This document shows, piece by piece, positions 1 through 6,838 of a stretch of 24,752 nucleotides of DNA. The position numbers were made by a program, and so were the translations under genes. This stretch comes from a virus. Location: positions 5,182 through 29,933 of IMG/VR virus record IMGVR_UViG_3300030099_000952; one strand, written 5' to 3'. Position 1 is the stretch's first letter, and every line of letters starts with the position of its first letter. Below the pieces are notes generated by a model. The model was not told the DNA's origin. It did no database searches and saw nothing but the letters and a program-made list of their open reading frames with translations.

Positions 1-394
1 TAAATCGTACAAGCCTGACATTGTGGTGCTTGACATGGGTGACAAGTTTGCCAGAACAGGTGGCTTTGCTAGACCTGACGAGGCACTGAAAGCTAATGCT
101 ATCTATGCTCGACAGATTGCCAAGGCACACAATTGCGCTATCTTTTATATGTCTCAGCTATCTGCTGACGCAGAGGGCAAGGTGTTACTCAACCAGTCCA
201 TGATGGAAGGCTCACGTACAGGTAAGGCAGCAGAGGCTGACCTCATGGTATTGATTGCCAAGAACCCTGTAGTGGACGGACAAGAGGAAGAGGACACACA
301 ACGTCACTTGAATGTTGTTAAGAATAAACTAAGTGGATGGCATGGTGTTGTCCATTGTGAATTTGACTACAAGACAGCGAGGTACTTAGTATGA
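1..394 (+). CDS. DnaB-like replicative helicase, C-terminal part (truncated by window start)
   Basis: The reading frame is open from base 2, so only the last 130 or so codons are present. Seen: a hydrophobic strand ending in acidic residues (PDIVVLDMGDKF), fitting a RecA-fold Walker B region; a SQLSAD segment where DnaB proteins carry the QLNR-type sensor; MEGSRTGKAAEADLMVLI, matching the DnaB region with a conserved small/acidic 'AD' pair; and NVVKNKLSGWHG followed by a strand, matching the KxRxG region of the helicase C-terminus. Family knowledge: such hexameric ATPases unwind DNA 5' to 3' at the fork, and in T7-like phages they may be fused to a primase. Whether a primase domain exists lies outside the window. 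It overlaps the next gene by ATGA, which suggests co-transcription with the replication genes. Confidence 0.78.
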   Translation, partial: KSYKPDIVVLDMGDKFARTGGFARPDEALKANAIYARQIAKAHNCAIFYMSQLSADAEGKVLLNQSMMEGSRTGKAAEADLMVLIAKNPVVDGQEEEDTQRHLNVVKNKLSGWHGVVHCEFDYKTARYLV

Positions 395-771
395 AATGGA
401 TACCAGAATTTTGTTTAAGCCACTGGCTACTGAGAGTGCCGTTGGCTATTGTGTTTATACAACAGGGCGCATCAAAACTACCTGTAACATTAGAGGACGC
501 AAGCTCCTTTGACCTACCTTATATTGTATGGTGGTTCGCTGCGTATGGAGAGCTAGGCTCAGGTATTGGATTATTGTTTGGTGGACTACTAGTCAACTGG
601 ATTTTTGATACCCTTACACGCTTCAGTGGTATCGTAATGTGTTGTATAATGACAGGTGTGATATGGATAGGTGAGCCTAGCAGTCTGACTGATGTAATAT
701 TGTACGACAATTTACACGTGCTACTGTGGGTTGGTGGTTTGTTCTTTGCGCTGAGAGGTAACAGGGTATGA
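391..771 (+). CDS. DoxX-like four-helix membrane protein
   Basis: 126 residues with four hydrophobic stretches at about 10-27, 46-68, 76-95 and 105-122. This spacing, with an early Arg (R15), a YGELGSGIGLL-type second helix and a Gly-rich end (VGGLFFALRGN), resembles the DoxX/DoxD-like membrane family. In bacteria that family is loosely linked to quinone or thiol redox and membrane stress. The start ATG overlaps the helicase stop (ATGA) and its own stop overlaps the next start in the same way, so translation is probably coupled. A role in the infected-cell membrane is an inference; no catalytic residues can be assigned. An unrelated four-helix phage membrane protein is the alternative. Confidence 0.6.
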   Translation: MKWIPEFCLSHWLLRVPLAIVFIQQGASKLPVTLEDASSFDLPYIVWWFAAYGELGSGIGLLFGGLLVNWIFDTLTRFSGIVMCCIMTGVIWIGEPSSLTDVILYDNLHVLLWVGGLFFALRGNRV

Positions 772-917
772 GTGAGCAATACTGTACAACAAAAGGATTA
801 GGATGGGCGTTCCTAGTGTGTATTATTTTTATACTAGGTGTGCCTGTAGGTATGTGGTTGGCATTAGAAGGTGCATCATGGTATAAAATATTTAGCATGA
901 TGAACCCCATGTTCTAG
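768..917 (+). CDS. Small single-span membrane protein
   Basis: A 49-residue frame whose ATG overlaps the preceding stop (ATGA) and which ends in TAG. Residues about 11-33 form one strongly hydrophobic, Gly-containing segment (WAFLVCIIFILGVPVGMWLAL) of membrane-spanning length, followed by a short tail rich in Met. It is not recognisable as a family. The tight overlap with its upstream neighbour and the next gene nine bases downstream support a real gene. Its placement beside a DoxX-like protein and another single-span protein suggests a small membrane cluster. Function unknown. Confidence 0.55.
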   Translation: MSEQYCTTKGLGWAFLVCIIFILGVPVGMWLALEGASWYKIFSMMNPMF

Positions 918-926
918 GATATAACT

Positions 927-1088
927 ATGAGAAGATATAGAGAAATAGAATGTCCAATATGCAAAGAATACTTTAATGCAACTAACCACGTATCGTGCCC
1001 AAAAGAATCTTGTAAGTCAACGCAAGATGGTTGGGAAGAAGAAACAGCTACACAAATACAACAGACAAGTAGGGGGTTTAACAGATGA
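927..1088 (+). CDS. Small Cys4 zinc-ribbon-like protein
   Basis: A 53-residue frame starting at ATG 927 and ending in TGA, which overlaps the ATG of the next gene (ATGA). Cysteines at residues 9 and 12 (ECPIC) and 24 and 29 (SCPKESC) give a C-x2-C-x11-C-x4-C pattern typical of a single zinc-binding ribbon. The tail is Gln/Thr-rich and polar. It may bind nucleic acid or protein, but the fold is too small for a family assignment by eye. The tight packing between two coding frames supports its being translated. Confidence 0.55.
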   Translation: MRRYREIECPICKEYFNATNHVSCPKESCKSTQDGWEEETATQIQQTSRGFNR

Positions 1089-1288
1089 CGCCAAGAGAAG
1101 CCGCACAAAAGGAAGCAGAAACAACCTTTGATAATTTTATTATATGGACAAAGAAAGCCCTATGGTGGATCGCAGCTTGTTTTATATTACTAGCCATGTG
1201 TAACTTTGGGGTTGAGGACGGTAAAGATAAGACAGGATCACAGTATAATGGTGACGTGTATGCGCCTATGAACATAGGAGATAAATAA
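1085..1288 (+). CDS. Hypothetical single-span membrane protein
   Basis: 67 residues. An N-terminal charged amphipathic part (MTPREAAQKEAETTFDNFIIW) is followed by one hydrophobic segment at about 25-43 (ALWWIAACFILLAMCNFGV) and then a polar, acidic tail. With an N-terminal cytoplasmic part and a single span it would be a bitopic membrane protein; orientation cannot be decided. The start overlaps the preceding stop and its TAA overlaps the next ATG by one base (TAATG). No family recognised. Confidence 0.6.
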   Translation: MTPREAAQKEAETTFDNFIIWTKKALWWIAACFILLAMCNFGVEDGKDKTGSQYNGDVYAPMNIGDK

Positions 1289-1539
1289 TGTACACAGTAG
1301 AATTTGAAAAGGATGCCTCAGTAATTACATCACTAGATGAAACGAACAGGTTTGAGGATGTCGAGATGGTAATCAGTGACGATGACACTGTTTATTTAAG
1401 ACAATATGAGAACAGCTTGAACGAACACCAGATTATTTATATATCATATCAACAATTACTAGACCTTGTTTCCTCTCTAAATAGTACAGAGGGAGCGTTC
1501 TATACAAAACTAAGAGGGGGTACTCTACATGACACATAA
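1288..1539 (+). CDS. Hypothetical protein, 83 aa
   Basis: An acidic small protein with no cysteines and no membrane segment. The N-terminal half alternates hydrophobic and charged residues as in beta strands (MYTVEFEKDASVITSLDE, then VYLRQYENSL). A helix-like IYISYQQLLDLVSSL follows. I recognise no enzymatic motif. The start is fixed by the TAATG overlap with the upstream gene. The 3' end overlaps the next gene by 11 bases, consistent with one polycistronic early message. Confidence 0.6.
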   Translation: MYTVEFEKDASVITSLDETNRFEDVEMVISDDDTVYLRQYENSLNEHQIIYISYQQLLDLVSSLNSTEGAFYTKLRGGTLHDT

Positions 1540-1741
1540 GGATATATTTGACGAGATAAGATTGAACACGTTTGTTAAACGATTAGGACTGAGTATTGAT
1601 GAAGCAGAACATGCATTAAGTTTGTATGCACATAATAAAAAGTTTGACAAAGAGCTAGATTCACATTATAACGTAGATAACGATGTAATAGATGAGGACT
1701 GGGATACATGGGAAATCCCAAGTATTTATAAGGATAAATAA
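1529..1741 (+). CDS. Hypothetical acidic protein, 70 aa
   Basis: Mostly helical at the N-terminus (IFDEIRLNTFVKRLGLSIDE), then a strongly acidic C-terminal part (DNDVIDEDWDTWEI). No known motif. It begins 11 bases inside the previous gene and its TAA shares a base with the polymerase ATG (TAATG). Its second half also carries a near-consensus sigma-70 promoter for the polymerase, so its codon choice there may be constrained by two functions. Confidence 0.55.
   Translation: MTHKDIFDEIRLNTFVKRLGLSIDEAEHALSLYAHNKKFDKELDSHYNVDNDVIDEDWDTWEIPSIYKDK
1644..1672 (+). promoter_or_regulatory. Sigma-70 type promoter upstream of DNA polymerase
   Basis: TTGACA at 1644-1649, a 17-base spacer, then TATAAC at 1667-1672: eleven of twelve consensus bases at ideal spacing. 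Start of transcription would be about 1679, some 60 bases before the polymerase ATG at 1741. It lies inside the preceding small gene. The same two hexamers and spacer recur before the ssDNA-binding protein gene, which raises confidence. Recognition by the host RNA polymerase is the inference. Confidence 0.75.
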
Positions 1742-3786
1742 TGAAACTGACACTCGACATAGAAAACACTGTGACCAAACGAAATGACAAGCTACACCTT
1801 GATCCTTTCGAGCCAGACAATACATTGGTTATGGTGGGTATGCTAGATGATCGTGGAAACGAATACTGTGTAACATTTGATCACTCAGAGCATCAACCTA
1901 CCACAGAAGGGCGGTACATTGTCCAGAAGAACTTGGACGATACTGCCCTTCTCATTATGCACAACGCATCACACGACTTGATGTGGTTATGGGAGTCAGG
2001 GTTCACTTACGATGGTGCAATCTTTGACACCATGTTAGGCGAGTATATACTACAGCGTGGACAGAAAGAACCACTGTCTCTTGAGGCTTGTGCTGAGAGG
2101 TATGACCTTGACACAAAGAAACAGGACAGCCTCAAGGAGTGGCTCAAAGCAGGTAAGTCTGTTCGTGACATGGATCACACTGTGTTATCTGACTACCTGT
2201 CTGCTGACCTACATGCTACGCAACAATTGTACAATCGTTTGCGGAAACAGTACGAGGAGTGTAGCTCACTGGAAGGAACAATTAAGTTGACCAATCAACT
2301 GGCGGTACACCTTGCACGTATATACCAACGTGGGTTTGCCGTTGACTTGGACGCTCTGGAAGAGGTGCGTAAAGAGTTTGAACAGGAGCGTGACACATTG
2401 ACACGTGAACTAGAAGAACATGTACGTGAACTGATGGGTGATAGACCTATCAACCTCAATAGTCCAGAGCAATTATCTTGGGTTATATATAGTAAAAAAC
2501 CTGATGATAAAAAAGTGTGGGCAAATTTATTTGACCAATATATGCCTGATGCATTGTATCGTTCAATGGTACACAATAACTCAACTAAGTTATATAAGCA
2601 AAAGGCAAAGCAATGCCAGTCCTGTAGTGGTACTGGTTATACATATAAAACTAGAAAGGACGGTACACGATATGCTAAACCCAACAAATGTATTTCTTGT
2701 GGTGCTACTGGCTATATCTTTGTGGACATCACTAGCTCAGTTGCAGGGTTAAAATTTAATGCCCCAACTGCAAAATGGATTTCAGCTAATGGTTTCGCCA
2801 CAAGCAAGGACAGACTTGTATACCTTGAAGGTGTGGCTAGACAACGTGATATGCAAGACGCAGTGCAATTCTTACAGCGAGTGCGTAGGTTGTCTGCTGT
2901 TGACACATATCTCTCAAGCTTTGTGGAAGGTATCCACAATTATGTAAAACAAGATGGTAAGCTGCATGTCAGCTTGCTGCAACACAGGACAGCTACTGGC
3001 AGATTGTCGGGGGCTAATCCTAACATGCAGAACATGCCTCGTGGGGGTACGTTTCCAGTCAAGAGAGTGTTCAAGTCACGGTGGGATGGCGGCAAGATAA
3101 TGGAAGCTGACTTTGCTCAGTTAGAGTTTCGTGTTGCTGCTTTTCTATCTCAGGACAAGACAGCTATTGACGAGGTGACAACTGGCTTTGACGTACACAG
3201 TTATACCGCAAAGGTTATATCTGATGCAGGTCAAAACATTTCTAGACAGGATGCGAAGTCTCATACATTTGCTCCCCTGTATGGTGCTAGTGGCTTTGGA
3301 CGTACCCCTGCAGAAGCTGCATACTATGAACAGTTTACCAAAAAGTATTCTGGCATAGCTAGGTGGCACAAAGAATTGGCACGTGAAGCATTGGGTACAG
3401 GTAAGATAACGACACCATCAGGACGTGAGTTCTCATTTCCAGATGTGGTACGTAGATCTAATGGCAGTGTGACATATTTCACACAGATTAAAAACTTCCC
3501 TGTACAATCCTTTGCTACTGCCGACATCGTACCTATATCACTGATATACATTGATCAGTTATTAGGTATCAATCAAATGCAATCATGCATAGTCAATACA
3601 GTACACGATTCAATCGTGATTGATGTGCATCCAAACGAGAAGGAGAAAGTACTAAGAGTAATAAAAGCTGCCAATGAATCACTGATTACTATAGTAAATC
3701 GTAAGTGGAATATAGACTTCAACTTACCATTATTATTAGAAGCAAAAATAGGTGATAATTGGCTTGACACAGTAGACGTGTCGTGA
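1741..3786 (+). CDS. polA: Family A DNA polymerase with DnaJ-like zinc insertion
   Basis: 681 residues; replicates the phage genome. A 3'-5' exonuclease domain spans about 1-170, with all three motifs: LDIEN (D6, E8), MHNASHDLMWL (N75, D79) and DYLSADLHAT (Y152, D156). The thumb follows from about 180. An extra segment at about 251-333 holds two CxxCxGxG-type knuckles (C292/C295 and C317/C320), like half of a DnaJ zinc domain. Palm and fingers then carry RTATGRLSGANPNMQN, motif A (MEADFAQLEFR, D457), motif B (R502, K506, F510, Y514 followed by Gly) and motif C (VNTVHDSIV, H622-D623). The residue equivalent to E. coli Phe762 is F510. No 5' nuclease domain is present, as in T7. The ATG is set by TAATG coupling plus AAGGAT just upstream; a strong promoter lies about 70-95 bases upstream. 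Confidence 0.95.
   Translation: MKLTLDIENTVTKRNDKLHLDPFEPDNTLVMVGMLDDRGNEYCVTFDHSEHQPTTEGRYIVQKNLDDTALLIMHNASHDLMWLWESGFTYDGAIFDTMLGEYILQRGQKEPLSLEACAERYDLDTKKQDSLKEWLKAGKSVRDMDHTVLSDYLSADLHATQQLYNRLRKQYEECSSLEGTIKLTNQLAVHLARIYQRGFAVDLDALEEVRKEFEQERDTLTRELEEHVRELMGDRPINLNSPEQLSWVIYSKKPDDKKVWANLFDQYMPDALYRSMVHNNSTKLYKQKAKQCQSCSGTGYTYKTRKDGTRYAKPNKCISCGATGYIFVDITSSVAGLKFNAPTAKWISANGFATSKDRLVYLEGVARQRDMQDAVQFLQRVRRLSAVDTYLSSFVEGIHNYVKQDGKLHVSLLQHRTATGRLSGANPNMQNMPRGGTFPVKRVFKSRWDGGKIMEADFAQLEFRVAAFLSQDKTAIDEVTTGFDVHSYTAKVISDAGQNISRQDAKSHTFAPLYGASGFGRTPAEAAYYEQFTKKYSGIARWHKELAREALGTGKITTPSGREFSFPDVVRRSNGSVTYFTQIKNFPVQSFATADIVPISLIYIDQLLGINQMQSCIVNTVHDSIVIDVHPNEKEKVLRVIKAANESLITIVNRKWNIDFNLPLLLEAKIGDNWLDTVDVS
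2491..2739 (+). other. Zinc-binding (DnaJ-like) insertion at the polymerase thumb tip
   Basis: This segment encodes polymerase residues about 251-333. In ordinary Pol I the QTILFEK-like helix is followed closely by the T-S-E-x-V-L segment. Here LSWVIYSKK and the later GFATSKDRL are separated by about 85 extra residues. The insertion contains CQSCSGTGY and CISCGATGY 25 residues apart, a spacing able to form one Cys4 zinc site. A DnaJ-like central segment in the polymerase is known from phage HMO-2011. That it occupies the thumb-tip position of T7's thioredoxin-binding loop is my alignment by eye. Confidence 0.75.
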
Positions 3787-3792
3787 TATAAC
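3764..3792 (+). promoter_or_regulatory. Sigma-70 type promoter upstream of ssDNA-binding protein gene
   Basis: TTGACA at 3764-3769, a 17-base spacer, and TATAAC at 3787-3792. The -35 box lies in the last polymerase codons and the -10 box just after its stop. Transcription would start near 3799, about 25 bases before the ATG at 3824, giving a short leader that contains AAAAGGAG. Hexamers and spacing are identical to the promoter at 1644-1672. This would boost the abundant ssDNA-binding protein over the polymerase. Confidence 0.78.
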
Positions 3793-3823
3793 TAAGATTC
3801 GTTTTAACAGAAAAGGAGAATAC

Positions 3824-4714
3824 ATGAACCAAGTATCAACAATAAACACAGGAAACTTTAACGCAATGGCAGAAGCAATGGGGATGTCTGTTGACACCCA
3901 ACAAAAGTCTCAGGCAAGTACGCTTGCTAGACTACGCATCAACCATTCACCTATCATGGGTGAGGAAACCATCAATGGTAAGAAGGTTAAAGTGGAAGCT
4001 GTGTCTGGCGGTACATATAAGTTGGAGATACCAGATGGTGCAACTTACTATGCTACCTCTGCTACAATACGTCCATACCTACAACGCTTTATGTATAAGC
4101 GATTTGTAAAAGGTAGTGACACTACACCTAATCGTTACATCAAAACCTTGATGGCTAATGATTTAAACAGTGACATGAAGGATAATGACGGTGGCTTCAA
4201 CTGTGGTAAACCTGCAGGTTATATTGAAGACTTCAAAGCATTGCCTGAGAAGACACAAGATTTGATTCGTCAGATTAAACGTGTTCGTGTCTTGTTTGGC
4301 ACAGTGCAACTACATAATATTGTAGATGACCAAGGTAAGTCTGTGGAACTATCACCACAAGCATTTATCTACGAGATTGAGAACCGTGATGCATTTAAGA
4401 TTGCAGGCACGATCTTCAACAAGCTAGGTAAAATGCGTAGGCTACCTGTGCAGCATAACATAGAGGCAACCACAGAGGAACGATCATTACCAAATGGTAA
4501 CGTGTTCTATCTGCCTACACTAACACTTGACTTAGGTGAAACACTTGAGGTGGGTGACGGTGAGCAAGAAACCTTTGCTAATTTTATGGCGTGGATTGAG
4601 AACTACAATGAGTACATCAAGAACGCATGGAATGAAAATGCCTACAAGAATGATGATACCGATACTGATACGGTAGAGGAGTTCGTAGACATTGATGCAG
4701 AGGACTTTGCATAA
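3824..4714 (+). CDS. Probable single-stranded DNA-binding protein
   Basis: 296 residues, no catalytic motif. The last 20 or so residues are dominated by Asp/Glu and finish in DAEDFA, resembling the acidic, Phe-ending tail by which bacterial SSB and T7 gp2.5 contact polymerase, helicase and other partners. The body is basic in patches (RPYLQRFMYKRFVKG, IRQIKRVRVLFGTVQL) and rich in strands, as expected for an OB fold; the fold itself cannot be proved by eye. Position directly after the polymerase, an AAAAGGAG site and a dedicated strong promoter all suit an abundant replication protein. Length is greater than T7 gp2.5 (about 230 residues). Its stop overlaps the next ATG. Confidence 0.6.
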   Translation: MNQVSTINTGNFNAMAEAMGMSVDTQQKSQASTLARLRINHSPIMGEETINGKKVKVEAVSGGTYKLEIPDGATYYATSATIRPYLQRFMYKRFVKGSDTTPNRYIKTLMANDLNSDMKDNDGGFNCGKPAGYIEDFKALPEKTQDLIRQIKRVRVLFGTVQLHNIVDDQGKSVELSPQAFIYEIENRDAFKIAGTIFNKLGKMRRLPVQHNIEATTEERSLPNGNVFYLPTLTLDLGETLEVGDGEQETFANFMAWIENYNEYIKNAWNENAYKNDDTDTDTVEEFVDIDAEDFA

Positions 4715-5565
4715 TGCACCATCCTGCTGAACTAGCAATACATCAGTACCTTGAGAACGCTGCCAACGGTAAGTCTACTATGTCGGATGAAACAATCGAC
4801 ACGGTAGCACGTGAGGTAGCAGAGGCACTGAAGCGTCAGTTCGGTAGCGGTAATAAACGTGGTGAGTTCAGGTTAAGGATGTCCAACATTGGGCGTCCTA
4901 CTTGCCAACTCTGGTTTGAAAAAAACAAACCTGAAACGGCATTACCAAAGCCGACTACATTTGTAATGAACATGATGTTAGGAGATATAGTTGAAGCTGT
5001 TTTTAAGGGTGTTCTTAAAGAGTCTAATGTGGCTTTTGAAGACACTGATAAAGTTAGCCTTCCAGTGGGAGATAGTAATGATACTCACGTTTCTGGTAGT
5101 TATGATCTTATTGTAGATGGTGCAGTTGATGACGTTAAGTCAGCGTCAGACTGGTCTTACCGTAATAAGTTTGAGTCATATGACACGTTAGCTAGAGGAG
5201 ATTCGTTTGGATATGTCGGGCAGTTGGCAGGGTATGCCAAAGCTGCAGGTAAAAAAGCAGGTGGTTGGTGGGTAGTCAACAAAGCCAACGGTGGTATCAA
5301 GTACGTACCTGCTGATAACCTAGACATGGAAGTGGAGTTGGACAAGATCAAACAGACTGTGGAGACAGTCAATAAGAACGAGTTCAAACGATGCTTCAAG
5401 CCTGTACCTGAGTTCTTTAGGGGTAAACCTACAGGCAATATGGTACTTAATGATGGTTGCAAGTTCTGTGACTATCGACATGAGTGTTGGCCTAACATGG
5501 TAGAAGAGCCATCACGAATGTCAAAAGCAAAAGACCCTAAGATAGTGGCATACATACAGGAGTAA
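4714..5565 (+). CDS. RecB/Cas4-like PD-(D/E)XK exonuclease with Cys4 cluster
   Basis: 283 residues. The nuclease motifs are in order: E94 (GDIVEAVF), D131 (GSYDLIVDG), D140-x-K142 (VDDVKSAS) and Q170-x3-Y174 (GQLAGYA). One cysteine lies before the core (C64, RPTCQLWF) and three after it (C249, C252 and C258 in CKFCDYRHEC). This one-plus-three layout is that of the Fe-S cluster clamp in Cas4 and AddB-type nucleases. Family role: metal-dependent DNA exonuclease. In a lytic phage it probably degrades host DNA or processes recombination/replication ends, as T7 gp6 does, although the fold here differs from gp6. Start overlaps the SSB stop by one base. Cas4 proper is unlikely because no CRISPR genes are present. 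Confidence 0.82.
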   Translation: MHHPAELAIHQYLENAANGKSTMSDETIDTVAREVAEALKRQFGSGNKRGEFRLRMSNIGRPTCQLWFEKNKPETALPKPTTFVMNMMLGDIVEAVFKGVLKESNVAFEDTDKVSLPVGDSNDTHVSGSYDLIVDGAVDDVKSASDWSYRNKFESYDTLARGDSFGYVGQLAGYAKAAGKKAGGWWVVNKANGGIKYVPADNLDMEVELDKIKQTVETVNKNEFKRCFKPVPEFFRGKPTGNMVLNDGCKFCDYRHECWPNMVEEPSRMSKAKDPKIVAYIQE

Positions 5566-5567
5566 AC

Positions 5568-5792
5568 ATGATAGGTGATTCAGAAATTCAAGAGTTGCAT
5601 GATAACATCAAGGAGATGGAACAGGAACTCTCTGAAAAAAAGAAAGCTTTGCGAGAGGCTAAGTACGCAGGATTACGTACAGCAATGCAAGCTCGTAAAG
5701 AAGCTGATGAAGCAGTTCGTCAGGAGCTAAAGGAACTAGGACTAGCGCCAACATCCTTTGGCGCACCATTACAATGGCACTGGAAGTTCTAG
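5568..5792 (+). CDS. Small coiled-coil protein, 74 aa
   Basis: Starts two bases after the nuclease stop. Residues about 5-58 show heptad-like hydrophobic spacing with many Glu/Lys (HDNIKEMEQELSEKKKALRE), a typical coiled coil, followed by a non-helical hydrophobic tail (APTSFGAPLQWHWKF). It overlaps the endonuclease I gene by 19 bases. No enzymatic motif. It may be an accessory or oligomerising partner of the flanking nucleases, which is only a contextual guess. Confidence 0.6.
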   Translation: MIGDSEIQELHDNIKEMEQELSEKKKALREAKYAGLRTAMQARKEADEAVRQELKELGLAPTSFGAPLQWHWKF

Positions 5793-6244
5793 TGGATGGT
5801 AAACGCTTTAAACATGCGTTGAAGCAGGGGTATAGGAGTGGACTTGAAATAAAAGTCAAGGACTATCTGAGAGAACGTAAGGTACGTTTTAAGTACGAGT
5901 CTTTCAAGATAGAATGGGAAGACTTAATGTACCGCACCTATACTCCTGACTTTATACTGCACAATGGACTAATAATAGAAACTAAAGGACGGTTTACATC
6001 AGACGATAGACGTAAGCATATTGCTATAAAAAAACAACACCCTGAACTTGACATACGTTTTGTGTTCGAGAACAGCAAACGCAAGTTGAGCAAGGGTGCT
6101 AAGAATACATATGCTACATGGTGTGAACGTAATATGTTCTTATATGCAGACAGGGTTATTCCAGAAGAATGGTTGAGTGAAAAAGGTAAAGATAATCACC
6201 CAGACTTAGTAGAGTTTCCTTATGAAAAAATAAAAAGGAGATGA
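5774..6244 (+). CDS. Phage T7-type endonuclease I (Holliday junction resolvase)
   Basis: 156 residues, against 149 in T7 gp3. Active-site motifs are complete: E25 in YRSGLEIKV, D59 in YTPDF, and E69-x-K71 in IIETKGRF, equivalent to T7 E20, D55, E65 and K67. The C-terminal TYATWCERN and IPEEWL segments are also typical. The enzyme resolves branched DNA and contributes to host DNA breakdown; in T7 it acts as a domain-swapped dimer. The start overlaps the preceding gene by 19 bases. It keeps the N-terminal segment before the first catalytic Glu, and the next ATG would remove that Glu. Confidence 0.95.
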   Translation: MALEVLVDGKRFKHALKQGYRSGLEIKVKDYLRERKVRFKYESFKIEWEDLMYRTYTPDFILHNGLIIETKGRFTSDDRRKHIAIKKQHPELDIRFVFENSKRKLSKGAKNTYATWCERNMFLYADRVIPEEWLSEKGKDNHPDLVEFPYEKIKRR

Positions 6245-6245
6245 C

Positions 6246-6557
6246 ATGGGAGAGAACCATACCTTTATTGACTTTGATCCAAATGATTTCATCATACGAA
6301 TTACTCCTGTAATGGAGAATGGTGAGTGGATTGGTGAGATTAATGTAGGTCAAGTAACTACTGGAGAAAATAATTTACCAGATACAGATTATGCACACCT
6401 TAGTATGTTGACAGACATGTTAATATGTGCTATTCCTTTAATAGAAAAAGACGATGTACTTAGAAAAGAACTTTTTAAGTTAGTAGAAGAACAATTTGAA
6501 AATGATAAACCTAAAGTAATAAAGCGTGACGGTAACGTTTTAAAGGTAAACTTTTAA
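6246..6557 (+). CDS. Hypothetical protein, 103 aa
   Basis: Preceded by AAAAAGGAG with the ATG eight bases downstream. Acidic. It begins with beta-like segments (DFIIRITPVMENGEWIGEIN), then a helix with hydrophobic centre (LSMLTDMLICAIPLIEKDDV) and a charged helix. The central helix is not long enough to be a clear membrane span. No catalytic signature recognised. Context between endonuclease I and a DUF3310 gene places it in the nucleic-acid or nucleotide module. Confidence 0.6.
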   Translation: MGENHTFIDFDPNDFIIRITPVMENGEWIGEINVGQVTTGENNLPDTDYAHLSMLTDMLICAIPLIEKDDVLRKELFKLVEEQFENDKPKVIKRDGNVLKVNF

Positions 6558-6571
6558 AGAGGAGAACAAGA

Positions 6572-6838
6572 ATGGCAGATACAATAGATACACTAACACT
6601 TGGAGAAACAACAATCACACTGGATGATCCAGTAAATAAACCTACGCATTACAACCACGCAGGTATTGAATGTATAGACGCCATTCGTGCTGCATTAACT
6701 CCAGAAGAATTTAAAGGTTACATAAAGGGTAACAATATAAAATATATTTGGCGTGAAGATTATAAGAACGGTGAGCAAGATTTAAGAAAAGCAAATTGGT
6801 ATATGAATTATTATCTGGACAAGTTAGATGATAGTTAA
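6572..6838 (+). CDS. DUF3310 family protein
   Basis: 88 residues. The core matches the DUF3310 pattern: VNKPTHYNHAGIECIDAI, then EEFKGYIKGNNIKYIWR, then KNGEQDLRKANWYMNYYLDKL. DUF3310 proteins are widespread in phages, often near replication genes, and are sometimes annotated as related to T7 gp1.7, a nucleotide kinase. I treat that activity as unproven here because no Walker-type loop is visible. A good AGGAGA site lies upstream. The 3' end overlaps the next small gene by 11 bases. Confidence 0.82.
   Translation: MADTIDTLTLGETTITLDDPVNKPTHYNHAGIECIDAIRAALTPEEFKGYIKGNNIKYIWREDYKNGEQDLRKANWYMNYYLDKLDDS

Noticed and set aside
897-925. TATAAC at 920-925 before the 53-residue gene as a promoter
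   Set aside because: The -35 position at ideal spacing reads ATGATG, three of six matches. No other support.
2614-2700. A separate DnaJ gene or gene fusion
   Set aside because: Only one pair of CxxCxGxG-type knuckles is present, with no J domain, and it is continuous with the polymerase frame. It is an insertion, not a fused chaperone.
6408-6436. TTGACA at 6408-6413 as a third promoter
   Set aside because: With a 17-base spacer the -10 position reads TATTCC, only three of six matches, and it is inside a gene without a new start close downstream.
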